This document shows, one piece after another, positions 19,166-29,831 of a stretch of DNA of 64,000 bases. The translations under genes were made by a program, and so were the position numbers. Every line of letters begins with the position of its first letter. Position 1 is the first letter of the stretch. Source of the stretch: Kappaphycus alvarezii (Eukaryota > Rhodophyta > Florideophyceae > Gigartinales > Solieriaceae). Location: the NCBI GenBank assembly GCA_002205965.3, contig NADL03000754.1, forward strand, positions 248,001-312,000, given 5' to 3'. Below the pieces are notes generated by a model. The model saw only the letters and a program-made list of their open reading frames with translations, was not told where the DNA came from and made no database searches.

Positions 19166-22100
19166 ACCCCCTTTAAATAAAACTACAGTGAGAATACAAC
19201 GAGATAAAGAAAGCGTAAACCTACACGAACTTAGTTTAGAGAAAAGGACGTTAATTTTTTGTTGATTTCATATAATTTCTTTCGTTTACTGCTTACAGCT
19301 CGTATAAATTCAGAACTTGTTGACTTAGATCCATATTAAAGCTTTTACATGGGAAAATATTTATGCATATGTGGTCAATAGATATGAAAAAGGCCGCTTA
19401 CTATGTTTTTGTTGCAATGATAGAGAAGATAAAAGAGCTTCACAGAAGTAAATTCAAAATAAAGAAATGAAGGATGAAGCCATTACATATTTTAAGGATT
19501 CAACAAATTCATACATGAAAAATAAAAAAATAAATTTTTATTATTTTATAAATATAATAATAAAAATATATTTAAAGGAGTATGGTATATTTCATTACAC
19601 AATGAAACATAATGAAATATATATCATACATATATCATATTTATATCATATTTGATGGCTCTCTTATTGAATGAAGGATAGAACTTCTACATATTTGAAG
19701 GATTCATACGAAATTTTATATAAAATATGATTAAATTATGTTAGAAATGGATTCGCTAGGTAGATGCATAGAAATATTATTAAGTTTCAATAATCATTCA
19801 GCACAATATCTGGTAAAATATCCTTGCATGACCTAGAAAAACAAATCACCCCTTCAAGCTCATTAAATTAGATGATACACGTGGGACTGCTTAGGTTTCA
19901 ATGACCGAAAGTGAATTATGATATTTTAGCTATAAAGTTATGGAGTTGAGAGGTCGTCCTGGACCAGTAATTTTTCAGTTATAAATTACAGCTTGGAAAG
20001 TTCATTTAAACAAAAACAGACGCATCTGGCTCATTTTCGACTGTCTTCATCACGAGGAAAGCGATGTCTCATGGCTCTTGTCAGCTTCAGTAGAAATATG
20101 CATGGAGAGAAAGCGAAGTTGGGAATTTAAATGTCAGAGGGGCAAAAATGTATCTGTTCGGTCCAAATAAGAAAAAAAAATTGTTAATAGGAATAAATGG
20201 ATGAATTATTTGTATGAAAATACTTATACACAAGGGAATTAGAAAAAAGAGATAATAAAAGTGGGATTCTATGGCAAAACCAGAGAGCATGTAACGGAAA
20301 GGTCAGAATTGTAGTAGTCTGTGTACTCATTTCTGAAATATAGTGGAGCACAAAAAGGAATAAAATTAGAAAAGGAAGGATACTGAGAATAAATAAGGAT
20401 TCCTAAGAGTTCTCAGATCTGATTAATGATAGAGATCGGGTTTACATCTAAATCTCAATAGTTTTCTACTTATTGCTCTAGAAAATGCAAATCAGTGTTT
20501 AGTTAAAAAAAAGAGTAATAATGAAGAGCTATGTGATGTTAGTTTACGTTTTCATAGTTTATGTGTTGTAATTAATAATTAATTTAAGGAAAAACGGATT
20601 GAATGAATCCATATTTCTTTCACTGTCTTGTTTTTGTTGAATGCGTCTATTTAATGAATTTACAGTTCATTTTAAACTTATTTGAAATTCAATCGTCCAA
20701 AATGGGTATGTTATCCCGAAAAAGAATATAAAGTACCATTTTCGCTATTCTTAATTTTTAAACATCAAGAGCACAAATCGAAGTCTACATAAAATATCAA
20801 ATACATGGATTAAAAGATTTAATACAAATAAAATACTGTAAAGAATTGTTAGGTGATGCTGACTAAGTACGTACGTTATAAATTCTGATGTATTTAATCA
20901 GGAAAACTCATCTCAACATTCCATTTTCATCTCCGCTGAGGTATCTGACTGTATAGTTTTCGCAGTTTTATGAGAACTGCTTTCTCTAAGGAGAAATTCG
21001 GTTAACAAGAGAAAAGGCAAATATCCGAAGAAAACAAAAACAAAAAACTAGGGACCAGCTCTTTGTTATGGTTACGAACCTGTATGATCTTCAGAAAAAT
21101 TAAATAGTTTAATGGAAAACTATTGTGTTCGCATTAATTTACTATGCCTCTTTTTCTGCATTGTGATCTTTTATCAAGAAATTGAAGATAGTGGAATATT
21201 GAATATTGTTCTTTAAGAGCTGAAGGAAAGTTGAAGTACCGAAACAGAAGGGGAGTAAATTTAAAAGGAGAATAATTCTAAAGAAAGTACTATTAGTTCT
21301 AATCTTAACACTTTAATCCTTCCACGAAAAATCCTTTGCAACTCTTAACTCTCAAAACAACCATTTTTAAGCTTAAGGAGTAGCAAAAGTATTGTACATC
21401 ACGTTTCTCTAACATTTCCCATAAATTACCCTTTAGACGGGCAAAGGACCCCCCGCGGCAACCCTTTCTCCTTTCTAGGTACCTTTTCGGGTAAATTTAT
21501 CCCAAAATATTGCATATTTTCACCCAATTTGAGATTATTAGTGAAATTGTAATGCTATTGATGCAACAATCTTTCTTTATAACTTATCGATGACCGCAGA
21601 TATGTTTCTCGAACAAGAAGTAAGGAAAATCACGTTACTCCTAACAATTTTCCTTATCTAGTTCCATATATTTTAAAATTTCATAATCCTAATATCCAGT
21701 TTTGAAATAAGGTTTCTCTGTGATATTATTGCAGAATTGACCAGCCACTTTCCGTACTGGCGAAATTTAACTTTTTTCAAACTAAAAATTTCCTTCGTTC
21801 TGACAGTTGTGAGTGGTTTATCACAGAATCCTGAAACATTGAAGCAGAGATGAAAGAAAAATTAAGTACAGAATAAAATTTATCTATAAATACTCTTGAA
21901 AAAAGATGAGGCTCATTTTACTGTAGCTCAAAAGTGAATATTTTCATGCAAACTCACAATTTCATGAAATTAACGTAGCTTCAGTAGTTGTCGAGGAAAA
22001 TTATCGGACGAAATCAGAAAATTCCCGAAATTAAAAAGCCAGGAGGGATTTAAATAGTCTAATGAATAGGAAAGTAACCTCCTTAGCTTCTTAGGAAAAT

Positions 22101-23290
22101 GCGCCACGAGATTAATCCCTAAATATTTTATGCTCCAACTCTTTCATTCAGTTTTCCCATTCTATATTCCCAGTCTGCAGTAAATCTGTGCTATTGATGC
22201 AGACTGGCGTCCTTTTTACTTCCATGGTGGTCAGGGACGGGCGGAGATTCGTGAATTTTCTGTATACGATGGAAGCTGAACGAGTGGACTGCTGAATTTG
22301 TTCATGATCTAAGTGAGGCTTGGCAGACTACGTTTTCGTTTCATTTTGCGCAATGAATTGGTTTAAAGTTTTGAGGAAACATTAAAATTTTAAGTCTGGG
22401 CCAATTATTGCACAAAGGATAGATAGGAAGCTTACGAGTGTATGGTTTCACGAAAGAGAGATCATCAAAATATTTGGGCACAAAACGTAAAATGAAGTTG
22501 CAAAGTTTCTTACTTACAAAGGATAATTAATTGAAGATTACTATGTAAATAAAGCTTGAGGATTTTCTTTCTTTAAATAGGGGGAAATTAGTTGGCATGG
22601 GGATGAAAAAACAGATTTGTTTGTGAAAGATCTTTTTACTACTTATGGAATGCATGTTGGTTTCAAAAGAGATTCTCAGAGCGTATTCAACGAATAGAAA
22701 CTTACAAATATGTTATTTTTTTCCAACAGTTTGAAGTGTTAAGTACAGCGCTTTATTCTTTTCCGAGGACAAAAAATCTAGATTTTTGGTTCATCCAATT
22801 CTTCACTAAAGAATATACGCAAGCAACATTCTGCCTCTCTTCGGTAATTCCTTCAAAGTGGACTACTGATGCTTGCATTTGCATTTTTTTCCACTAAAAA
22901 GTTCTGGAATGATTTATAAATATGATAAGACACATAAAGATAAATTTAATTTATCACTTAAATTTGTATGTTAAACAAAGTGAAGTCGCTACAAAATTAA
23001 TTTTGAACAGGGTTACTAAATTCTGCGTGTTGTGGGATACGAAAAATTACAGACGCCGCACATGTGGACCAAATAGCGTAGCTGAGTCTCTGGTACAGAC
23101 GAGTCTTCTTTCCCCAATAGTTTCTGTAATGTAGTACTGGTGCGAACGCAGTAGTAGGCACTTGATGAGGAAGTAGGCGGTTCAAAAACTAACCCTATGA
23201 ACCTGCAAATATTGCCGATCTACTTCAGTAAGCACCCATATCGTCTCTTTTGTGACCCATAGAGCTCATTACATCTTCATTCATGGCTAA
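19166..23290. other. AT-rich spacer, nothing recognised
   Basis: About 4 kb of AT-rich DNA with only short spurious frames and simple AT tracts (for example 19540-19655). A small GC-richer patch near 21440 carries no motif. Confidence 0.5.
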
Positions 23291-23292
23291 TA

Positions 23293-23661
23293 TTGAAAAC
23301 TGAATCGAGGCTCAGTGATCATATTCATCTCCAAATCATCCTATCATTCTCCTCTTTAGTAGCCCCTGGAACTCTCTCTGCATCTCCAGAACCAAAACGC
23401 TTAGGAATGATAATCACGAAGACAAGACGAAGAGCCAAACTTACTATCTTTGAAGATCTTATTCTCGATCAGGTTATGCCAGAAGCATATGTATACACCT
23501 CCTCTTATGGTAAGAAAGTCGCAATTTCATTTTTTTGTTTGAGAGCTCCCATATTATGTGCTACCAATGACCTGAAAGGGCGTAAAGGACCAATCCAAGA
23601 ATTTTTGGATGGCTTCGTGCTTCATAGTGTTCTTTCTGGGACAGGAGAGAAATTCTGGTAG
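23293..23661 (+). CDS. unrecognised 122-residue ORF
   Basis: Open frame starting with an ATG and with balanced composition (for example KTRRRAKLTIFEDLILDQVM). No family is recognised. It sits just upstream of the solo LTR and could be eroded element sequence. Low certainty of being expressed. Confidence 0.2.
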   Translation: MKTESRLSDHIHLQIILSFSSLVAPGTLSASPEPKRLGMIITKTRRRAKLTIFEDLILDQVMPEAYVYTSSYGKKVAISFFCLRAPILCATNDLKGRKGPIQEFLDGFVLHSVLSGTGEKFW

Positions 23662-23802
23662 TTTCAACAGCTGCTCGAGAACATGCCTCAAGCAAATTAA
23701 TCCATCCATAAGAACACAGATATGTCTAGCTAAATGAAGAACGAAAAATATAAATGAAAGCACAGGTGAAATAAATCAAGTCATCGCAATAGAGGGCGAC
23801 GA

Positions 23803-24365
23803 TGTGAAAATTGGCAAAGTATTTTTACAAGTATTGGAAAACTGTTTAATTGATTTTCCATATCGAATACAGTGATGAAAAATTATGGCACAATTTTTTA
23901 TCAGAGGTCAACAATTTTTATTCATTTTGAATCATCGAAAATCGTTTTATCTATTTTCACTGGTCCATGTTTTATACTGTATTACACATGAAGCAATTTT
24001 TATGTCTTCCATTTTTTTAGAAATTCTACAGTTATAATTACTGGAATTATGTTGCTAGGAAATTAGCATTTGGATTAATACTCACTTGGAGGATTATCAT
24101 ATAATTATTACTGAGCATTAATTTGGTCTATAAAAATTATTATACTGTTGGAATCATCTTTGTAGCTTTTCTACTCTGATCTGCAGTATAAATACACTTA
24201 GGCTGTTAGAAAAGTTTAGAAAGCCTCGGGCCATCGAACTATTCCCTTCGATTAGTAAATATTCGTTTTCTTTTTTTTATTATTCTCAGTCCCATTCAGG
24301 TAATTTGTTATTAATTTATTTGGAATTAAATGTTTTAAATCTACGCATATCATTTAATATTTACA
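23803..24365 (+). mobile_element. solo LTR, unassigned family, copy A
   Basis: Begins TGTGAAAATT and ends TTTACA, the TG...CA form of an LTR. It is clearly related to 57779-58339 on the opposite strand, by eye roughly 80 percent alike over the full length. A TATAAATA box is near 24187 in the LTR sense direction. No matching second LTR or obvious flanking duplication was found, so it is an older solo LTR. Confidence 0.65.
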
Positions 24366-25530
24366 AGAGTGCACGTTACAATAGTAGGGGTACGGAGAAA
24401 GCTCTCAAAATTGTAAATCTTGTGCCGGGGAGCAATGAGAGCGAAATATTCATTGCAGTGAGCGACCTTTTGAGGGAGTCTGATACCCAAACATTGAGGA
24501 AAATGACTAGATTGGCGAAGAAGCGCCATGGATGCGATGTTGTGTACCGGAAAGTCGACTGTGCATTTCTTAAAAAACATCACAAAATTTCTCACATCGT
24601 GGCAAAAAACTCAGCTTTAATTCTTTTTTCATATGCAAAAGACTATAAAGCTCAGATAAAATTTTTTTGTATCAAAGACAAGTTCCTTCGTACTGAGAGT
24701 GGTAATCCTTAAAAACGATTCCTGAAATTATTTCAAGATCTTTTCTAGTTCGTTTTTGCGATGAAATTTCAGAGCGGGTACACCACAACCGAAACGCGTT
24801 TTGCCTCCCAAGGATTCCTCCAAAATTCTGCTTTCAAGCCTACGGGACTTGTAGTGTGTTTCGTTCACTTCTAGTACCCATTTTGTCGCGATTGTACATA
24901 GTAGATACCAATATAATATACTCAAAACTGAAGCGGAGGGGTGGTCGTTTCAAAAAATTGGTAAGAAGTATAAAGATAAACCCACTGGTCAAGTTTGTTG
25001 AAAAAATTCTAAGAGCTGTACTAACCGTCTTTGTGCTTTTTCATGCAAGGCTTTCTTTTGAAATCTACGAACAGTTATATGCATATTTACCGCTTTGAAC
25101 AACCTGTAACGATCACGGACCGTAGTTAAGATCAAATTTTTTGAAATTCTTCCATCTTTCAGCTAGAATTGAACTAGAGTACATGAATTCGAGATAGATG
25201 TTTGGGCTGTACCCTGAGCTTCGGAAGATTACTTAATTATTATCAGGAACACGTAAAAGTCTAAGTAGAGTCTCGATTAATACACCATGCTTGTACATTA
25301 TCCAGTCATGTCATTTCCCTCAATCGGACCCGCGAGATGCATTTTCGTATCAAGCAGGGACATAAAACCCTGTTCCTTGATTCCATGTTTGCTCAAGCCC
25401 GTTGTAGACCACCCTTTGGTTGTTTTTGTCCCCACTGATGTGGCCTATACTTATCAATTTTCCATCTACACACTTTATAATATTATGCAGCCCCCTTTCC
25501 CTGTTTTACAGCCTCAGAATTCCCAAAAAA
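24366..25530. other. AT-rich region with short unrecognised frames
   Basis: Plus-strand frames at 24305-24712 and 24856-25098 have no recognisable motif; the first begins inside the solo LTR. A small frame at 25287-25595 runs into a dispersed repeat. No gene is supported. Confidence 0.3.
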
Positions 25531-25531
25531 A

Positions 25532-25595
25532 TAAAGGAGAAAATGGGGGGCTAATTTACTGTGGTAGATATGTGGGTAAGTACCCAGTAATGTAA
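25532..25595 (+). repeat. dispersed repeat shared with 62850-62910
   Basis: Shares AATTTACTGTGGTAGATATG and flanking bases with 62850-62910 in the same orientation. In the second copy it directly follows the 139-bp repeat, so both may belong to one element end. Confidence 0.75.
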
Positions 25596-26069
25596 AGAAG
25601 TAACCCAGTAAGTAAAGAAAATATTACCTCCAAAAATCCACACGCGACACATGAATAACTACATGTACCCTTTAGGACATAGGAACTCCTGAAGCTCATC
25701 CCCAAGTACTTTTAACAGTTACTGTCTGGTGGTTCCATCCCATTGGAGCGATAGTCTTTGATACTTATTTGTTTATGGGATTAATATAGGTCAACGTCGC
25801 TCATTGAGAGCGGTTTTTGGTGTTCGCGAAAAATGCTTATTCTCATGAATGTTATCGAGACTACGAGTCGGTAATTTGGTTATAGTGGAGTTTACTGATT
25901 TGTAAATACGATACACCCGGCGGAAATTTGGAAGATGATTACTGGAGTATGTACAATACATGTGATAAATTAGCTTATATAAAGGAACCATATCTATTTT
26001 TTCAATACAGGTTTAAATTCAGAGATAATTGTCTTTCTACTGCCGTCCAAAATGTCTTCCACTGTGCCT

Positions 26070-26480
26070 TCTTAGCGACACCCTCGACATTCGTGCAATT
26101 GGATCAAGTGGAGGATCCGAATTCCTCGGGGTGACTTTGGTGAACCGTCTCGCCCCAGTTCCACATAATACTTCGCGGTTTCAAACCGTTGACTTCCCTG
26201 AACGCAGCAAGAGCAGCAAAAAGCCAGAAGTATCAAGAGCTCATCCCGACTTTCGCAAGATCTAGGCTCGTAACAATTCCTATTTCCATACTCGGAGGCC
26301 GTCACCCAGACACACATGCTATGGTAACGGACGTTGCTTAAAACGTAGCTGATATAGCGATGGAAACTCTCGGAAAGGTTCGTTCGGTCCTAATGCAAAG
26401 CACGCTGCGGAGGCTGTGATGGCAGACGCTGGGTGCCTTATTGCCGGTCTAACTCCTGTATTTTGAGGGACACAGTGAGC
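26070..26480 (+). mobile_element. LINE C-terminal fragment
   Basis: Plus-strand pieces: GGSEFLGVTLVNRLAPV, FPERSKSSKKPEVSRAHPDF, then in shifted frames TIPISILGGRHPDTHAMVTDV and GKVRSVLMQS. They match the DVTFVNP and PISTLGGWHPDA blocks of the other LINE tails. Broken by frameshifts and a stop, and 5'-truncated. Confidence 0.7.
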
Positions 26481-26737
26481 GTTTCCTGTCGCCTTCCATC
26501 TGTTAGCCCCCATATGCACAATGACGCCGGATTACCACAAAGATATCTTTCAAGATTAAATCACCTCATGCTTTTCTCTTCTTAGCGATTAACGCTCGTT
26601 GCAATCTCTGACATGGTTGAATGTTAGCCATTTAAGGCCCAAATCTGATTGTTTCCAAAATCATTGAGTGATTTTACTCAGCCGCTTGTTGTAGCTGTCT
26701 AGCTACGGAGCCCAACTCTTTCACAGTTACGTAGATG

Positions 26738-26828
26738 TACAGTAGACCCCTCTATCAAATACAGGGGTACACTCGAAAGAGCCAATACATTGGTAGCGAC
26801 AAGGGTGATGCTACTATAGAGTACAGTA
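26738..26828. mobile_element. possible pogo-type MITE
   Basis: A 91-bp unit beginning TACAGTAGACCCCTCTAT and ending CTATAGAGTACAGTA. The ends are an imperfect inverted repeat, with TA at both boundaries as expected for Tc1/mariner-pogo insertions. The CAGTAGACCCCTCTAT start resembles pogo ends. It carries no coding sequence. Confidence 0.35.
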
Positions 26829-27284
26829 ATCAAGTAATGAGCCCCCAAAAATTAAAGATAATTAAAAACTAGTATGATTAGATTCAAACTCAATTATTGG
26901 GCGGGATGTTTAGATCAAAGTAAATGTGGAATGAGTCAAAAATTAAATCGAAACCCCGCTCATTTACACAATGCTTCAATCAATTACAAAACCCCGTGAT
27001 CGCCGGCATCTCAGAGAGCCCGTACGCTACAGTCCCACTCCTCCGCACACCACAATGTCCCCGTCCCCATCCCAACCCCAACTTCTCTTTCCCAATGTCC
27101 CCTTCTGTTCCTTAAATTAAGCCGCAAATGCACTGTAGCTCTTCGCTGATGTTGCGGTCGAGAGAGACGAAGAGCCGGACCACTACATTTACAGTGCCGA
27201 CCAGGACATCGATGACGAATCGAACTCACCGTGTCCATTATTCGACGTATTTTATAGTCAGGCGGATCACAGGCAATCCACAAC

Positions 27285-28364
27285 ATGACGAATGTCGATG
27301 CCTTAGAGTTTCAAACGCCCTGGAACAGCTTATCCAACATTATTCTTGAGCGCTACAACATCGGGCCTGGACGAAAGTCGCATCACTCTGGTGATGACAT
27401 TCTGTTCATGATTCTCACAATCCTAAAGCATGAAGGCCAGTGGGAGATTATTGCCAAAGTCTTTAGCTAGATGGAACCGTCTTTTGAGCGCATGTGTGAT
27501 GAAGTTCATAGACTTCCCGCATGAACCGCTGTACAAAGCTCTTGTGAATCGAAACGATTCTTTGTTTAACCCCGGGGAACTTGCCCGAGATGGAAATAAA
27601 TTTCGCAATTTTCCCTTCGCGCGATATGAAAGGATGTTACATTTCAGCAAGCGAACCGCCTTTCCGGAAATGTCCAGTAAGGAAAGGTATTTCTCAGTGG
27701 AAAACACAAGTTTTATGGGTTTAAGGTGGAGTTTAGTGTCCTCGAGAATGGTCTGGCAATCAATTGTTCCCAGCATTACCCTGGATCTGTGTCTGACTTG
27801 GAAATATTCCAACGCAATGTCACTTTTCACAAGCAAGATCTTCGGAATAAGGGTTGGGAGGGAATCATTACAGACATAATTCTCCTTTCTAGTAAGTATC
27901 CCGACCACTGGGCATTTTTAATGGATAAAGGGTGCCAAGGTGCTGCTAAAATTGTTCGGGTGATTACGCCAACGAAGAAACCAAATAAAGGTGTTCTATC
28001 TCGTGAAGCTGAAGTTGAGAATCGTAACGTGGCGTCTGACCGGATTATTGGCGAAGCTTTTTTCCTCCGATTATGTCTTCTATGGAACGTCATCGGGATC
28101 AAGCAGAGATGGAAAGAGGACCGCTATGATACAGTATTTCAGCTTTGTGTGGCTCTGACAAATGTCCATATACAAATGCATCCGTTGAGGGATGATGATT
28201 GGAGCCATCATAGGCGCATTAAAAATGGCCTATATTCAATTGGAGATACTATGTCGAAGAAACGGAAACGCGTGAAAGAGCGCTATCGAAATGAGCGTCG
28301 CCGTCATATTGATCTTCAATCCCGTGCTGTAGAGTTTGCTGATCGTGAAATTGAATCTGAGTAA
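27285..28364 (+). pseudogene. PIF/Harbinger-type DDE transposase, second copy
   Basis: Plus-strand pieces follow the family order: an N-terminal helical part (27285-27470) with WEIIAKVFS, then KDVTFQQANR with the first Asp, HKFYGFKVEFSVLENGLAI, GSVSDLEIF with the second Asp, and DRIIGEAFFLRL with the last acidic residue. The open part 27726-28364 (212 residues) ends in a basic RKRVKERYRNERRRH segment. Upstream there are several stops and frame changes between 27470 and 27726. It is related to the minus-strand copy at 10608-11500, and this copy keeps a longer intact C-terminus. Terminal inverted repeats were not found. Confidence 0.8.
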
Positions 28365-28531
28365 TCATTAAAATGAAGTTCATTGATTTTTAATTGAAAA
28401 TTAATTTCGTGTATTCAATATTTACTGATTTGTTTACGAAATGATATACTCATTTTTGTTATATTTGTCTATCAATTAATGCCACATGGTCAACTGCACG
28501 AAATACTAATCATTTTGCAACCATGAAGTCA

Positions 28532-28569
28532 TTGCGTATTTATTTAGTCTTTGCGTATTTATTTAGTCT
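28532..28569. repeat. 19-bp tandem duplication
   Basis: The unit TTGCGTATTTATTTAGTCT occurs twice in perfect tandem. Confidence 0.95.
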
Positions 28570-28664
28570 TTGGTATAGGGTATACGGTAGAGACCTAGTG
28601 GGCCATCCAGATTGTAGGATCTCAACTCTTATATATTTATTTTTCTTTTTGGCGGGAGTGCACA

Positions 28665-29153
28665 ATGTCCCATATTTTAATTCGTGCCCTTATTTATTTT
28701 TCTGATAGTTTTCAAAATAAGGATACCGTTGGCCAGCATGCATCAACTTGCAAAGGGGGTGTCGGTGCGGTGCGCCGTCATAACCGTCTTCGGGATATCC
28801 TGTACCGGGAACTTACTTGCCCGGACATTTCCCTCACCGTAATTCGGGAGCGAGTCTTAGCCGCCGACCTTCACAAGAGCTCAGCCGAGCAACGCGCACT
28901 GGACCTCGTCATCGACGACCCCTTATTCGCGCCCACACTACAGGGTATTGACGTGACCATTGTCAGTCCTCACTCCGCGCCATATCGCAACCAGGCAGAT
29001 GGAGGTCTCTCAGCACTGACACGAGCCGAAAAGCGCAAAAGGGAACACTACGCGTTACCTTGTCGTGCCGAGGGTATGGACCTTCTACCTATGGCCATCG
29101 ACATTTACGGACAAATTGGGGCAACCGGACTCCAGGCGCTCCATGACAGGTAA
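28665..29153 (+). mobile_element. LINE C-terminal fragment, second LINE family
   Basis: An open frame with HASTCKGGVGAVRRHNRLRD (zinc-knuckle end plus RHN motif), then QGIDVTIVSPHSAP, then LSALTRAEKRKREHYALPC, then LLPMAIDIYGQIGATGLQAL. The block order is that of the endonuclease-like C-terminus of R2-like or related LINEs. It differs from the ISTLGGWHPD family seen elsewhere in the window. GC content is higher than in the flanks. The open part is uninterrupted for 162 residues, although the start is internal to the protein. Confidence 0.7.
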
Positions 29154-29159
29154 CTTCAC

Positions 29160-29830
29160 TGCTGACCGCCGAGGGAAGCACCCAGGGTCTGAATTCCGGA
29201 AGCTTAAGACACGTGTCTCGGCATTTGTTCTACACTACACCGCAGTCACGATTAATAACCGAAAACAGAGAACATACCCCACCACCTGATGTCCAGGCCG
29301 GGCTCTTGCCTGATCCCCCACTAGAAATCATGAATTAAAAGGCCTCTTTATCTCTCAAAATAAGCTCTTTCCAGTCAGATAAAAACAAATACAGTGAAAT
29401 CAATCGGTACACGTTTCGTAGAATATGAATTAATTAGTACTTTAAAACGTAATTGACTGAATGGTGCTCCATTGCGCATTCCTTATTATGGAAGTGCGAA
29501 CGGTAACCTCAGAATATAACAATTTCATCTGCAATTGATGATGCTGACGGTTGGATTATTCTGCGGCAACTGCAGATATATCCTTCAAAATAGATTATCA
29601 GGAAAAAAGTTGTACAAAACCGCAACTGCTGGTAACAGTGACTATTATTGTGTCAATCGACTTATTACGACGAAGCCTTGCGAGCTTCTGTGTCAAAAGA
29701 CTGGCGGACCCGCTTGAGGTCTTCACTCTCTAGCTTCGTCATTTACCCACAACAATTCCGGACTGGTACTAACTGCATATGGCCGGAAACCGAGTAAGCT
29801 GATACATTCAGCCCACGGATGTAACAAGCC
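29160..29830. other. spacer between LINE tail and sulfotransferase gene
   Basis: AT-richer sequence with two small overlapping plus-strand frames (29535-29733) that show no family motif. It should include the 3' untranslated region of the minus-strand sulfotransferase gene. Confidence 0.4.
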
Positions 29831-29831
29831 G

